Assembly (NCBI GenBank): GCA_913064775.1
Contig: CAJYAD010000008.1
Coordinates: 62,001-126,000 of the forward strand
Origin: an uncultured Albidovulum sp.
GTDB taxonomy: Bacteria; Pseudomonadota; Alphaproteobacteria; Rhodobacterales; Rhodobacteraceae
DNA length: 64,000 nucleotides
Direction of reading: 5' to 3'
The notes under the pieces were generated by a model. The model did not search any database and had not been told where the DNA came from. It worked only from the letters and a program-made list of their open reading frames with translations. Every line of letters starts with the position of its first letter. Position 1 is the stretch's first letter. Of the stretch, positions 20,587 to 29,622 are shown piece after piece. A program made the position numbers and the translations under genes.

Positions 20587-21324
20587 ATGCGTCTCTTCGC
20601 TGGTCTCGGCAATCCCGGCGCGAAATACGCGCAGAACCGCCACAACATCGGCTTCATGGCCCTTGACCGGATCGCCGCGGATCACGGCTTTGCCCCCTGG
20701 CGCGCGCGGTTTCAGGGCGAGGTGGCCGAGGGTCATTTGGGCGGCGAGAAGGTGATCTTGCTGAAGCCGCACACCTTCATGAACCTCTCGGGGCAATCGG
20801 TGGGCGAGGCGATGCGCTTTTTCAAGCTGGCGCCCGAGGATGTGGTCGTCCTTCATGATGAGCTGGACCTGGCGCCGGGCAAATGCCGGGTGAAGCAGGG
20901 CGGCGGGCATGCGGGGCACAACGGGTTGCGCTCAATCCATGCCCATATCGGCGAGGCCTATGGGCGGGTGCGGATCGGCATCGGCCATCCCGGCCACAAG
21001 GACCGCGTCGCGGCCTATGTGCTGCACGATTTCGCCAAGGCCGACGAGGAGTGGATCGACGATCTGCTGCGCGGCATCTCGGACGGGGCGGCGGCGCTGG
21101 CGGAAGGCGACGGCGCGCGCTTCATGAACGCCGTCAGCCTGCGCACCGCGCCGCCGCGCTCTTCGGGTGGCAGCGGGGCTGGCGCGAAGCCCGCCAAGCC
21201 CGCGAAACCCGCCACGATCGAGGGCAGCGCCAAGGAGGTGCCGCCTGCCGCCGACTCCGCTGGTTCCGCCCCTGCCACCGACAGCCGCAGCCCGCTGCAA
21301 AAGCTAAAGGACCATTTTAAATGA
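20587..21324 (+). CDS. pth: Peptidyl-tRNA hydrolase
   Basis: 245 aa from the ATG at 20587 (AGGAG seven bases upstream). It releases tRNA from peptidyl-tRNAs dropped by ribosomes. Core motifs: [23 protein letters not shown] with the catalytic His in [25 protein letters not shown], and [29 protein letters not shown]. The core ends near residue 190; the remaining 55 residues are a low-complexity tail ([10 protein letters not shown], then Ala/Pro/Ser-rich) ending LQKLKDHFK, longer than in E. coli Pth (194 aa). Its stop overlaps the next start (ATGA). The usual rplY neighbour is missing. Confidence 0.96.
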   Translation: MRLFAGLGNPGAKYAQNRHNIGFMALDRIAADHGFAPWRARFQGEVAEGHLGGEKVILLKPHTFMNLSGQSVGEAMRFFKLAPEDVVVLHDELDLAPGKCRVKQGGGHAGHNGLRSIHAHIGEAYGRVRIGIGHPGHKDRVAAYVLHDFAKADEEWIDDLLRGISDGAAALAEGDGARFMNAVSLRTAPPRSSGGSGAGAKPAKPAKPATIEGSAKEVPPAADSAGSAPATDSRSPLQKLKDHFK

Positions 21325-22415
21325 GCGCCCCCAAGGATCTTCCCGCCGCATTGCCCGAGGCATTGCGCAGTCAGGCCGCGGCCTGTGCGGCGTTGGGTTC
21401 GCCCTTCACCGCGCGGCTGTTGCGGCTTTGCGCCGACCGGCTGCGGCCCGGCACGCCGGTCACCGACCGGCTGTTCGGCTGGCCGGGCGACCTCACCGCG
21501 CGCGCCGATTCCGTGCCGCTGCGGCTGGCGGGCGCGCTGCATGCGCTGGTGCAAAGCGGGCAGGATCCGGCACTGGCGGCCGTCTACCCGCCGCATGAGT
21601 CCCCGGATGTGCCCACCGATGCGCCCACGGACGCGGCGCTGTGGGACGCGGTCGAAGCGGCGCTGACGGAGCATGAGGACTTCGTCCAGCTCTGGCTGGA
21701 CAGCCCGCCGCAGACCAACGAGGTGCGGCGCTCGGCGGTGCTGATCGCCCTGGCGGGCTGGCTGCAGGACCGGATCGGCCTGCCGCTGGTGCTGTCGGAA
21801 CTGGGCGCAAGCGCCGGGCTGAACCTGCTGTGGGACTGCTACGGCTTGCACGCCGGCGGCCGCAGTCTGGGCCCCGCCGATCCGGTACTGGAGCTGACGC
21901 CAGACTGGCGCGGCCGGGCGCTCGGCACCGCCCTGCCCCGGGTCGCGGCGCGGCGGGGGGTGGATCTGAACCCGCTCGACCCGCAGGCCGACCGGCTGCG
22001 GCTGATGTCCTATCTCTGGGCCGATCAGACCGACCGGCTGATCCGCACCGATGCCGCCCTGGCCGAGGCCCGGCGCCTGCGTCCGCAGGTCGACCACGGC
22101 GATGCCGCCGCCTGGCTGGAGGATCGGCTGGACGAGACCCATCCGGGCCATCTGCACCTGATCTTCCACACCATCGCCTGGCAGTATTTTCCCGCCGCGG
22201 TCCAGGCCCGGGCCACTGCGGCGCTGGCCCGGGCGGGCGCCGCCGCCACGCCCGAGGCGCCGATCGCGCATTTCGGGATGGAGCATGACGGCAGCCCCGA
22301 GGGCGCCGCGCTGACGCTGACGCTGTGGGACGGGTCGGCGCCCGGGGGCGTGACGATGGATTTCGGGCGCGCGGATTTCCATGGCCGCTGGGTCGACTGG
22401 CAGGCGCCGGACTGA
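21321..22415 (+). CDS. DUF2332 family protein
   Basis: 364 aa, starting in the ATGA overlap with pth, so translation is coupled. It matches the DUF2332 pattern: a helical N-terminal half ([24 protein letters not shown]), the central [10 protein letters not shown] and [15 protein letters not shown] block, and [14 protein letters not shown] near residue 275. The GASAGLNL segment resembles a SAM-binding glycine loop, which hints at a methyltransferase-like fold. No experimental function is known to me. Confidence 0.85.
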   Translation: MSAPKDLPAALPEALRSQAAACAALGSPFTARLLRLCADRLRPGTPVTDRLFGWPGDLTARADSVPLRLAGALHALVQSGQDPALAAVYPPHESPDVPTDAPTDAALWDAVEAALTEHEDFVQLWLDSPPQTNEVRRSAVLIALAGWLQDRIGLPLVLSELGASAGLNLLWDCYGLHAGGRSLGPADPVLELTPDWRGRALGTALPRVAARRGVDLNPLDPQADRLRLMSYLWADQTDRLIRTDAALAEARRLRPQVDHGDAAAWLEDRLDETHPGHLHLIFHTIAWQYFPAAVQARATAALARAGAAATPEAPIAHFGMEHDGSPEGAALTLTLWDGSAPGGVTMDFGRADFHGRWVDWQAPD

Positions 22416-22458
22416 CGCGCGGACAATCCCGGCGTGGGGCCCGGGCCGACCTCAGCTT

Positions 22459-22484
22459 GCGTATTTGGGGAACGCTGAAAGCGG
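22459..22484 (+). repeat. Partial copy of the dispersed intergenic element
   Basis: GCGTATTTG, then GAAC and TGAAAGCGG, closely matching the 3' half of the element at 63838-63889. The hairpin half is lost. It lies between the convergent DUF2332 and slyX genes. Confidence 0.5.
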
Positions 22485-22485
22485 A

Positions 22486-22689
22486 TCAGTAGTGCGGCGG
22501 CACCTGATCGGCCAGCGGGATTGAGCCGCCGCTGTCGTATTCGCGCTCGGCCTCGCGGTCGACCAGCAGGGCCAGGCGTCGGGTCAGGCCGTCGATCTCG
22601 CGCTGCTGGCGGGTGACGACATCCGAAAGGTCCTCGACGCTGCGGGTCAGGTGGGCGATCTGTTCCTCGAGCGTATCGGTCGCGGTCAT
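22486..22689 (-). CDS. slyX: SlyX family protein
   Basis: 67 aa from the ATG at 22689, with AGGAGG five bases upstream. A short coiled coil ([21 protein letters not shown], then [18 protein letters not shown]) and the conserved SlyX ending QVPPHY. Found next to slyD in enterics; here it is alone, back to back with hisS. Molecular function unknown. Confidence 0.9.
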   Translation of the reverse strand: MTATDTLEEQIAHLTRSVEDLSDVVTRQQREIDGLTRRLALLVDREAEREYDSGGSIPLADQVPPHY

Positions 22690-22816
22690 GCCGGCCTCCT
22701 GTTGCTGCGATTGCGGCAATGTAGGCCTGCCGCGGGCCGGAGCCAAGGGGGTGCCGCCTTGCCCTGCGCCCCCCCTTCGGCTAGACGGGCCGCGACACTT
22801 GCAAGCGGGTATGGAC

Positions 22817-24322
22817 ATGGCGAAGGCAAAGGCCCCCCGGCGTCCCCGGGCCGAGACCCCGAAGGGGTTTCGCGACTATTTCGGCGCGGATGTGACCGAG
22901 CGCAAGGAGATGCTCGACCGCATCGCCGCCGTCTACCATCGCTATGGTTTCGATCCGCTGGAAACCAGCGCCGTCGAGACGGTCGAGGCGCTGGGCAAGT
23001 TCCTGCCCGATGTCGACCGTCCGAACGAGGGCGTCTTTGCCTGGCAGGAAGATCCGGACAGCGACAAGCCCGGCGACTGGCTGGCGCTGCGCTATGACCT
23101 GACGGCGCCGCTGGCGCGGGTGGCGGCGCAGTTTCGCAACGAGTTGCCCAGCCCCTATCGGCGCTTTGCCATGGGCCCGGTCTGGCGCAATGAAAAGCCC
23201 GGGCCGGGGCGGTTTCGCCAGTTCTATCAATGTGATGCCGATACGGTGGGGGCCGCCAGCGTGGCCGCCGATGCCGAGATCTGCGCGATGCTGTCGGACG
23301 CTTTGGAAGAGGTCGGCATTCCGCGCGGCGACTACATCGTGCGGATCAACAACCGCAAGGTGCTGAACGGGGTGATGGAGGTGGCGGGCGTGCTCGACCC
23401 TGCCGATCCCGAACGCTTCGAGGCCGAGCGCGGCATCGTGCTGCGCGCCATCGACAAGCTCGACCGGCTGGGGTCGGACGGGGTGTGCGCGCTGCTGGGC
23501 GAGGGCCGCCGCGACGAGAGCGGCGATGTCACCAAGGGCGCAGGGCTGGGGCCGGATCAGGCCGAGGTGGTGATGGGCTTCATCGATGCCCGCCGCGACG
23601 ACGGCGCCGCCACCTGCACACGGCTGCGCGAGCTGGTGGGCGGCTCGCAGATCGGCGCCGAGGGCGTCGACGAATTGGAAACCATCGCGGCGCTGCTGGC
23701 CGCGCAGGGCTATGGCCCCGACCGCATCGTCATCGACCCCTCGGTCGTGCGCGGCCTTGGCTATTACACCGGGCCGGTATTCGAGGCGGAACTGACCTTC
23801 GAGATCCTGGATGAGAAGGGCCGGCCGCGTCAGTTCGGCTCGGTCGCCGGCGGCGGGCGCTATGACGATCTGGTCAAGCGCTTCACCGGGCAGGCAGTGC
23901 CGGCCACCGGCATCTCGATCGGGGTTGACCGGCTGCTGGCGGCGCTGCGCGCCAAGGGCCGGATCGGCGCAGAGGCGGCGCAAGGGCCGGTGGTGGTGAC
24001 GGTGATGGACCGCGACCGGATGGCCGATTACATGCAAATGGTGGGCGAATTGCGCGCCGCCGGCATCCGGGCCGAGGTGTATCTCGGCAACCCGAAAAAC
24101 TTTGGCAACCAGCTCAAATATGCCGACAAGCGCGGCGCGCCGGTGGCCGTGATCCAGGGCACGGATGAGGCCGAGCGCGGCGTGGTGCAGATCAAGGACC
24201 TGATCCTGGGCGCGAAGATCGCAGCCGACGCCACGCATGAGGAATGGAAGGAACAGCCCGCCCAGACCGAGGTGGCGCGGACCGACCTGATCGCCGCCGT
24301 GCGCCGGATCCTGGAAGGCTGA
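22817..24322 (+). CDS. hisS: Histidyl-tRNA synthetase
   Basis: 501 aa from the ATG at 22817 ([23 protein letters not shown]); an ATG six bases earlier is also possible and neither has a strong ribosome site. It charges tRNA-His. Class II motifs: motif 2 around [32 protein letters not shown], the His-specific motif [14 protein letters not shown], and motif 3 in [29 protein letters not shown]-terminal anticodon-binding domain. It is the type carrying a longer inserted region, usual in alphaproteobacteria (about 500 aa). First gene of hisS-hisZ-hisG; hisZ starts one base after the hisS stop codon. Confidence 0.96.
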   Translation: MAKAKAPRRPRAETPKGFRDYFGADVTERKEMLDRIAAVYHRYGFDPLETSAVETVEALGKFLPDVDRPNEGVFAWQEDPDSDKPGDWLALRYDLTAPLARVAAQFRNELPSPYRRFAMGPVWRNEKPGPGRFRQFYQCDADTVGAASVAADAEICAMLSDALEEVGIPRGDYIVRINNRKVLNGVMEVAGVLDPADPERFEAERGIVLRAIDKLDRLGSDGVCALLGEGRRDESGDVTKGAGLGPDQAEVVMGFIDARRDDGAATCTRLRELVGGSQIGAEGVDELETIAALLAAQGYGPDRIVIDPSVVRGLGYYTGPVFEAELTFEILDEKGRPRQFGSVAGGGRYDDLVKRFTGQAVPATGISIGVDRLLAALRAKGRIGAEAAQGPVVVTVMDRDRMADYMQMVGELRAAGIRAEVYLGNPKNFGNQLKYADKRGAPVAVIQGTDEAERGVVQIKDLILGAKIAADATHEEWKEQPAQTEVARTDLIAAVRRILEG

Positions 24323-24323
24323 A

Positions 24324-25445
24324 ATGCAAGGCAAAGCCGCCATCCGCGCCGAGGCCCAGCGCCTGCTGGACCGCTTCGTTCAGGCCGGCGCGCAGCCGGT
24401 CGAGGCCGATATTCTGCAGCCCGCCGAGACGCTTCTGGACCTGTACGGCGAGGATATCCGCGCCCGCGCCTATGTCACCTCGGACCCGCTTCAGGGCGAG
24501 ATGATGCTGCGCCCCGACTTCACCGTTCCCGTCGTGCAGATGCATATGGAGGGCGGGGCCGAACCCGCGCGCTATGCCTATGCGGGCGAAGTGTTTCGCC
24601 GACAGGAACACCGTGGCCGCCGGGCGCGGGAGTATTTTCAGGCCGGGTTCGAGATTTTCGCCCGCGACAACCGCGAGGCCGCCGATGCCGAGGTCTTCGC
24701 GCTTTTCGCCGAGGTGCTGGCGCCGCTGCGGCTGCGCCCGGCCACCGGCGACATCGGCATCCTGCGCGCCGCGGTCGAGGGCCTGTCGACCAGCCCCGCC
24801 CGCAAGGCGGCCCTTCTGCGCCACATCTGGCGCCCACAGCGGTTTCGCGCGTTGCTCGACCGCTTCGGCGGGCGCCTTGCGGCCCCCGAGGCCCGCAAAC
24901 GGCTGATCGAGACCCTCGCCCATAGCACGCCCGAGGATCTGATCGCCGCGGCCGCCCCCCGGATCGGCCTGCGTACGCCCGATGAGATCGCCTCGCGCGC
25001 CCGTGCGCTGGCCGAGGATGCTGCCGTCGCGCCGATCTCGGCGGCCGAGGTCGACGTGCTCGAGGATGTGCTGAAGCTGCGCGGCAAGGCGCCCGCGGCG
25101 CTGGCACATCTGCGCGATGTCGTGGTGGATCTGCCGGCGATCCAGCCGGCGGTGAACCGCCTCGCGCGCCGGCTCGAGGCTTTGGCGGCGCGCGGGATCG
25201 ATGTCGACGACCTCGATTTCGAGGCCAGCCACGGGCGCTCGACGATGGAATATTACGACGGCTTCGTCTTCTCCTTCCATGCCGAGGCCCGGCCCGAACT
25301 GCCGCCGGTCGCGACTGGCGGTCGCTATGACGCGCTGACCCGGGTGCTGGGCCAGTCACGCCAAGGCGGGGCGCGAGAGATCCCGGCGGTGGGCGGGGTG
25401 ATCCGCCCCGGGCTGGTGGTGGCGCTGCGGGAGGGCACGGCATGA
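24324..25445 (+). CDS. hisZ: HisZ, regulatory subunit of ATP phosphoribosyltransferase
   Basis: 373 aa. A catalytically inactive paralogue of histidyl-tRNA synthetase that forms the hetero-octamer with short-form HisG and mediates histidine feedback. It keeps class II fold blocks such as MMLRPDFTVPVVQMHME and RYAYAGEVFRRQEHRGRRAREYFQAGFE, and GGRYDALTRVLG near the C terminus. The GLGYYTG histidine motif of HisS is replaced by MEYYDGFVFSF. Starts one base after hisS and overlaps hisG by four bases (ATGA). Confidence 0.94.
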   Translation: MQGKAAIRAEAQRLLDRFVQAGAQPVEADILQPAETLLDLYGEDIRARAYVTSDPLQGEMMLRPDFTVPVVQMHMEGGAEPARYAYAGEVFRRQEHRGRRAREYFQAGFEIFARDNREAADAEVFALFAEVLAPLRLRPATGDIGILRAAVEGLSTSPARKAALLRHIWRPQRFRALLDRFGGRLAAPEARKRLIETLAHSTPEDLIAAAAPRIGLRTPDEIASRARALAEDAAVAPISAAEVDVLEDVLKLRGKAPAALAHLRDVVVDLPAIQPAVNRLARRLEALAARGIDVDDLDFEASHGRSTMEYYDGFVFSFHAEARPELPPVATGGRYDALTRVLGQSRQGGAREIPAVGGVIRPGLVVALREGTA

Positions 25446-26152
25446 GCCTGAAGATCGGGGTGCCCTCGAAGGGCCGGCTGATGGACAAGACCTTCGACTG
25501 GTTCGGCGCCCGCGGCGTGCGGATGGCGCGCACCGGATCCGAGCGCGAATATTCCGGTCGGGTCGAGGGCGCCGAGGGGGTGGAGCTTGTGCTGCTGTCG
25601 GCGGGCGAGATCCCGCGAGAGCTGGCGGCGGGGCGCATCCATCTTGGGGTGACGGGATCGGATCTTGTGCGTGAGAAGCTAGCCGATTGGGACAGCGAGG
25701 CGCGGGCGCTGGCCAGCCTCGGCTTTGGCCATGCCGATCTGATCCTGGCGGTGCCGGCCTGCTGGATCGATGTCGACACGCTTGACGATCTGGATGCGGC
25801 GGCGGCGGCGTTTCGGGCCGCGCATGGCCACCGGCTGCGGATCGCGACCAAGTATCACCGTTTGGTGCGGGAATTCCTGCGCGAGATGGGGGTCGCCGAT
25901 TATCAGCTGGTCGACAGCCAGGGTGCAACCGAGGGCACGGTGAAGAACCTGACCGCCGAGGCGATCGCCGACATCACATCGACCGGCGAGACCTTGCGCG
26001 CCAATCACCTGAAGGTCCTGTCGGACGGGGTGATCCACCGCAGCCAGGCGACGCTGTTCCTGGCCCCCGGGGCCGATTGGCAGAACGGCGCCCTGCCCGC
26101 GCTTGAAGGGCTTGCCGAAACCCTGGGGCTGGACCTGCCCGACGGGATCTAG
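25442..26152 (+). CDS. hisG: ATP phosphoribosyltransferase, short form (HisG_S)
   Basis: 236 aa. Catalyses the first step of histidine synthesis. MSLKIGVPSKGRLMDKTFDWF at the N terminus, GVTGSDLVREK near residue 60, and the PRPP-binding DSQGATEGTVKNLTAEAIADITSTGETL. The C-terminal ACT-like regulatory domain of long HisG is absent, as expected when hisZ is present. Starts in the ATGA overlap with hisZ. Confidence 0.96.
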   Translation: MSLKIGVPSKGRLMDKTFDWFGARGVRMARTGSEREYSGRVEGAEGVELVLLSAGEIPRELAAGRIHLGVTGSDLVREKLADWDSEARALASLGFGHADLILAVPACWIDVDTLDDLDAAAAAFRAAHGHRLRIATKYHRLVREFLREMGVADYQLVDSQGATEGTVKNLTAEAIADITSTGETLRANHLKVLSDGVIHRSQATLFLAPGADWQNGALPALEGLAETLGLDLPDGI

Positions 26153-26203
26153 CGGCACCCCGAGGGCGGATCTGAGCGGGGGCCATGTGCCTTTTGCGAA
26201 TCT

Positions 26204-26260
26204 CGGCGCCGGGGGTTTCACATCCCCGGACCCCGGTGGAGTATTTTTGCCAAGATGAAG
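26204..26260 (+). repeat. Dispersed intergenic element, full copy
   Basis: Hairpin CCGGGG (26209-26214) / CCCCGG (26224-26229), then GGACCCCGGTGGAGTATTTT and an AAGATGAAG end. Its last 23 bases (26238-26260) are the exact reverse complement of 63901-63923. It lies between hisG and the LuxR-type gene, and may serve as a 3' end signal for the his operon. Confidence 0.8.
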
Positions 26261-26346
26261 GGCGAAGGGGGTTCTTGACGTCACTTGTTGGCGAGAGCGT
26301 CGACCGCGGAAAGGGCGGTTTGCCACCCGCCAAATCGGAGTCTGCC

Positions 26347-26892
26347 CTAGGGTGTCTTTCTTGCCGTGTCAGGTGCGGGGTCCGCTCCGCCGACGCGGCC
26401 GGCCAGCAGGTCCTCGACGAAGAAGGCCGCGAACTGCGCCCGCCCCGAGGTGCCCGATTTCGCGTAGACCGCCGCCATCTGCGCCCGCACCGTGCCCTGG
26501 GCCGCGCCGCGCAGCCGGGCGATCTCGGACAGGTCGAACCCTTTCAGCGCGAACATCGCCACGTCCTTCTCGGCCGGGGTCAGCCCCCACGCGTCGAACT
26601 GGGTCTCGACCACTTCGGCAAGCGCGCCAGAGGCCGAGGCGAGCGCCGTCTCATGGCTTTGCAAAAGATCGTGAGACCGCCGCAGCTCATAGATTCCGAA
26701 GGCCGTGCCCGCCGCCAGCCCCAGCGCGAAGAGCACCTCGAGGTAGGTGCCCCAGCTTGAGGATGCGCGGGCCATGTCGGCCCCGACATCGACAACGAAA
26801 AAGACCGCCGCGGCGGCCTGGACCAGTGCAAAAAGAGCGACGGCAAGCTTTCGCCGCCGTCGCTCTTTTTGCGTGCTTGCATGTGGCGGCAT
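26347..26892 (-). CDS. Membrane-anchored LuxR-type transcriptional regulator
   Basis: 181 aa from the ATG at 26892 (AGGAGA five bases upstream). Two hydrophobic segments (about 15-35, KLAVALFALVQAAAAVFFVV; about 47-66, TYLEVLFALGLAAGTAFGIY) are followed by a short helical linker and a C-terminal LuxR helix-turn-helix: LTPAEKDVAMFALKGFDLSE, IARLRGAAQGTVRAQMAAVY. No receiver or ligand domain is visible, so signalling probably comes through the membrane part or a partner. Its start overlaps the stop of the cytochrome b gene by one base (TAATG), which suggests that the cytochrome senses and this protein responds. Confidence 0.85.
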   Translation of the reverse strand: MPPHASTQKERRRRKLAVALFALVQAAAAVFFVVDVGADMARASSSWGTYLEVLFALGLAAGTAFGIYELRRSHDLLQSHETALASASGALAEVVETQFDAWGLTPAEKDVAMFALKGFDLSEIARLRGAAQGTVRAQMAAVYAKSGTSGRAQFAAFFVEDLLAGRVGGADPAPDTARKTP

Positions 26893-27488
26893 TATTCTCC
26901 TGGCGTGTCGGCTTTGTTCCTTCGGCCGTGGATCATAGGCCGCACAAGATTGCGCCGCAATGACAGGCTCTCGGCGATCACCCCGCCAAGGTGGATCCCC
27001 GACAGCACCAGGATCAGATCCGCCGCATAGGCGTGAATGTCGCCCAGCAGCCAGCCGCCGTTGAAATGCCCGTGGCGAAAGGCGGGATCTTGCGAAATCT
27101 GCCAGGGCATCAACCCATGCGTCATGTAAAGCCCGGTGCCGACCACAAGCGCCAGCAGCGCCCACAGCGTATAGACCATGATCGCCCCCGCCGGATTGTG
27201 CGAGCGGTATTCGGGCGGGCGCCCGCGCAGCACCGCGCGCAGGTGGCCGACCGCCGCCGCGGGGCTGGGCGGGAAGGAACTGAAGCGCGCTTCGGTCGGA
27301 CCGACAAAGCCCCACGAGATCCGGGCGACCAGAAGGATGAGCGTGATCCAGCCCAGCGCGACATGGAAGACGGTGCCGCCGCCATCCAGCAACCCGTTGA
27401 ACAGCACGATCACCGCAAGGCCCCAATGGCTGACCCGCACCAGCGGATCCCAGACGCTGGGCGATGGGCCTTTCAGATGCTCGGTCAT
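26892..27488 (-). CDS. Cytochrome b561-family membrane protein
   Basis: 198 aa from the ATG at 27488 with GGGAGG six bases upstream. Four membrane segments with His residues placed as haem ligands: VWDPLVRVSHWGLAVIVLFN, GTVFHVALGWITLILLVARI, AGAIMVYTLWALLALVVGTGLY and GWLLGDIHAYAADLILVLSG with IHLGGVIAES. Proteins of this type shuttle electrons between quinol and a partner, or serve as di-haem membrane subunits. Translationally coupled to the membrane-bound LuxR-type regulator, so a redox-sensing role is plausible. Confidence 0.88.
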   Translation of the reverse strand: MTEHLKGPSPSVWDPLVRVSHWGLAVIVLFNGLLDGGGTVFHVALGWITLILLVARISWGFVGPTEARFSSFPPSPAAAVGHLRAVLRGRPPEYRSHNPAGAIMVYTLWALLALVVGTGLYMTHGLMPWQISQDPAFRHGHFNGGWLLGDIHAYAADLILVLSGIHLGGVIAESLSLRRNLVRPMIHGRRNKADTPGE

Positions 27489-27622
27489 CTCAGACCTCCC
27501 CGGATTGAGGCGTGGAGTATGGGTTGAACACGGCGGCGCAGGAGGCGCGGCGCCGCGGCAAGACGGAAGTCGACTGCAGTTGCATGGGGAGGAACCTTTC
27601 CTGTCATGTCTGTACGTCCATT

Positions 27623-27682
27623 GACCTCGGGCGGATCTTGGGCCCCGGTTGCGTAGATTTGGGGCAATGGCCGCCCGAGGTC
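27623..27682. repeat. Long perfect inverted repeat forming a nested hairpin
   Basis: GACCTCGGGCGG (27623-27634) and CCGCCCGAGGTC (27671-27682) are perfect 12 bp arms. Inside them GCCCC (27642-27646) pairs with GGGGC (27661-27665). It could be a small structured RNA, a leader structure, or a protein-binding cruciform. It is not a terminator, because it lies between divergent genes. Confidence 0.6.
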
Positions 27683-27694
27683 GATAGCCGATCC

Positions 27695-27715
27695 GCTTAT
27701 CTTTCCCCCATAAGC
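27695..27715. promoter_or_regulatory. Inverted repeat, candidate operator
   Basis: GCTTAT-N9-ATAAGC, perfect 6 bp arms, just past the long hairpin and about 90 bases before the PerM-like start. Symmetry and placement between divergent promoters fit a binding site for a dimeric regulator, possibly the LuxR-type protein next door. Confidence 0.4.
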
Positions 27716-27804
27716 AAATGCTGATGGCGGTTTCTCGCCCAATTCCGGCGCTTGAAAGCGGCCGCCGGGTCTGCCATCTCCATATCTGGCAACAGGAGCG
27801 GCAG

Positions 27805-28896
27805 ATGGCCCTGACAGTTCGCGAACAGCTGAAGTACTGGGGGATCGCGACCGCGCTCTTCCTGGCTGCGCTATGGTTCCTGGGGCCGGTGATGCTGCCC
27901 TTTCTGGTGGGCGGCGCGATCGCGTATTTCCTGGATCCCGTCGCCGACCGGCTGGAGGCGCTGGGCCTTAGCCGGGTGCTCGCGACGACGCTGATCTCGG
28001 TCGTGGCGCTTTTGATCTTCATCCTCGCCGCGCTCTTGATCCTGCCGCTGCTGGGCGAGCAGCTGCTGGCGTTGATCAACTCTGCCCCGAAGCTGGTGGA
28101 TCAGCTGCAGCGCTTCCTCACCAAGCATTTTCCGCAGATCCTCGATCAGCACAGTGTGGTGCATCAGACGCTGGTGTCTATCGGCGAGACGATCAAGTCG
28201 CAGGGCGGCAAGCTGGCCAACAGCGTGCTGACCTCGGCGATGACGGTGATCAGCGCGGTGGTGTTCATCATCGTCGTGCCGGTGGTGGCCTTCTACCTGC
28301 TGCTCGACTGGGACCGGATGGTCGCCCATATCGACGACTGGACGCCGCGCGAACACCGCCCGGTGATCCGCCGCCTGGCGCGCGAGATCGACGCTGTGCT
28401 GGCGGGGTTCGTGCGCGGGCAGCTGACCGTCTGTCTGGTGCTGGGCACCTATTACGCGGTGGCGCTGATGCTGGTGGGGCTGCAATTCGGCCTGGTCGTC
28501 GGCGCGATCGCCGGGCTGATCACCTTCATTCCCTATCTCGGCGCGCTGACCGGCGGGACGCTGGCGATCGGGCTGGCGCTGTTCCAGTTCTGGGATCAGC
28601 CGATCTGGATCGGCGTGGTCGCCGCGATCTTCGCCATCGGCCAGACCATCGAGGGCAACTTCCTGACGCCGAAGCTGGTCGGCCATTCGGTCGGGCTGCA
28701 CCCGGTGTGGCTGTTGTTCGCACTGTCGGCCTTCGGCACGCTCTTTGGCTTCGTCGGCATGCTGGTCGCGGTGCCGGTGGCGGCGACGCTGGGGGTGCTG
28801 GCACGCTTCGGCATCCGGCAATACCTCAACAGCATGCTCTACCGCGGCACCGAGGCCGAGCAGCCCGGCGCCCCCGGTGGGGAAGGCGACGCCTGA
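27805..28896 (+). CDS. AI-2E/PerM family permease
   Basis: 363 aa from the ATG at 27805 (AGGAG six bases upstream). About seven to eight membrane segments, including GIATALFLAALWFLGPVMLP, TLISVVALLIFILAALLIL, VVFIIVVPVVAFYLLLDWD and the family's GAIAGLITFIPYLGALTGG. Residues PVADRLEALGLSRVLA near the N terminus and EGNFLTPKLVGHSVGLHPVW near the C terminus are typical. The family includes AI-2 exporters and Na+/H+ antiporters, so the substrate cannot be predicted. hdaA starts one base after its stop. Confidence 0.88.
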   Translation: MALTVREQLKYWGIATALFLAALWFLGPVMLPFLVGGAIAYFLDPVADRLEALGLSRVLATTLISVVALLIFILAALLILPLLGEQLLALINSAPKLVDQLQRFLTKHFPQILDQHSVVHQTLVSIGETIKSQGGKLANSVLTSAMTVISAVVFIIVVPVVAFYLLLDWDRMVAHIDDWTPREHRPVIRRLAREIDAVLAGFVRGQLTVCLVLGTYYAVALMLVGLQFGLVVGAIAGLITFIPYLGALTGGTLAIGLALFQFWDQPIWIGVVAAIFAIGQTIEGNFLTPKLVGHSVGLHPVWLLFALSAFGTLFGFVGMLVAVPVAATLGVLARFGIRQYLNSMLYRGTEAEQPGAPGGEGDA

Positions 28897-28897
28897 C

Positions 28898-29578
28898 ATG
28901 GCCGAACAACTGACTTTCGACCTGCCCGTGCGCGAGGCACTGGGGCGTGAGGATTTCTTCGTCTCGGCGGCCAATGCGGTGGCGCTGGCGGCGCTTGACG
29001 ATTGGCCGAACTGGCCGCAGGGCAAGATGGCGCTGATCGGCCCGCCCGGCGCGGGCAAGACCCACCTCGCCCATGTCTGGGCCGCCGAGGCCCGGGCCTG
29101 CATCCTGCCCGCCCAGGCGCTGACCGGCGCAGATCTGCCCGCCCTTGGCCCTGCCGTGGGCATCGAGGATGCCGACGAGATCGCCGGCGACCGCCCCGCC
29201 GAAGAGGCGTTGTTTCACCTGCACAACCTGACGGCGGCGCAGGGCGGGCGGCTGCTGCTGACGGCCAAGACCCCGCCCAACCGCTGGCCCTTGGGCCTGC
29301 CCGATCTTGCCAGCCGGATGCAGGCCACCGCGCTGGCCCGGCTCGACCTGCCCGATGACGCGCTGCTGACCGCCGTGCTGATGAAGCTGTTCGCCGACCG
29401 CCAGTTGGCCGTGCCGCCTGCCGTGCTGACCTATCTCGCGACCCGCATCGATCGCTCTTTCGCCGCCGCCCGCGACGCGGTAGAGCGCCTCGACGCCTTC
29501 GCCCTGGCCGAGCGTCGCCCGATTACCCGCCCTCTTGCCGCGCAGGCGCTGGACTTGGAGGCGCCCGACACGCCATAG
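28898..29578 (+). CDS. hdaA: HdaA, DnaA regulatory inactivator homologue
   Basis: 226 aa. AAA+ protein related to the ATPase part of DnaA; with the DNA polymerase clamp it stimulates DnaA-ATP hydrolysis after initiation. The N terminus holds a likely clamp-binding motif (QLTFDLP, residues 4-10), then Walker A GPPGAGKTHLAHVW and a Walker B-like IEDADEI, and the sensor/Arg-finger region DLASRMQATALARLDLPDD. No DNA-binding domain IV, which distinguishes it from DnaA. The order PerM permease, hdaA, ppk is common in Rhodobacteraceae. Confidence 0.9.
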   Translation: MAEQLTFDLPVREALGREDFFVSAANAVALAALDDWPNWPQGKMALIGPPGAGKTHLAHVWAAEARACILPAQALTGADLPALGPAVGIEDADEIAGDRPAEEALFHLHNLTAAQGGRLLLTAKTPPNRWPLGLPDLASRMQATALARLDLPDDALLTAVLMKLFADRQLAVPPAVLTYLATRIDRSFAAARDAVERLDAFALAERRPITRPLAAQALDLEAPDTP

Positions 29579-29582
29579 TCGG

Positions 29583-29616
29583 GCGTCACCAAACTGTCAC
29601 ACGCCGTGCCCATAAG
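29583..29616 (+). promoter_or_regulatory. Candidate Pho box and -10 of ppk
   Basis: GCGTCAC-CAAA-CTGTCAC (29583-29600) matches the two-half, 11 bp period layout of the PhoB site, and the second half fits CTGTCAY. Ten bases further is CATAAG (29611-29616), a fair -10, at the spacing PhoB promoters use. Transcription would start at about the ppk ATG (29623). Confidence 0.45.
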
Positions 29617-29622
29617 CCCCTC

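Larger units (their letters stand above)
27489..27804. other. 316-base divergent intergenic region with two inverted repeats
   Basis: Separates the cytochrome b gene (leftward) from the PerM-like gene (rightward). It holds a long inverted repeat (27623-27682) and a second one (27695-27715), listed separately. A 40-codon leftward frame (27607-27485) overlaps the cytochrome start as ATGA but is Ala/Arg/Leu-rich and has only a weak ribosome site, so it was not called as a gene. Confidence 0.6.

Noticed and set aside
27485-27607. 40-codon leftward ORF overlapping the cytochrome b start as ATGA
   Set aside because: Weak ribosome site and an Ala/Arg/Leu-rich translation that looks non-coding; it also lies in the region with the structured repeats.
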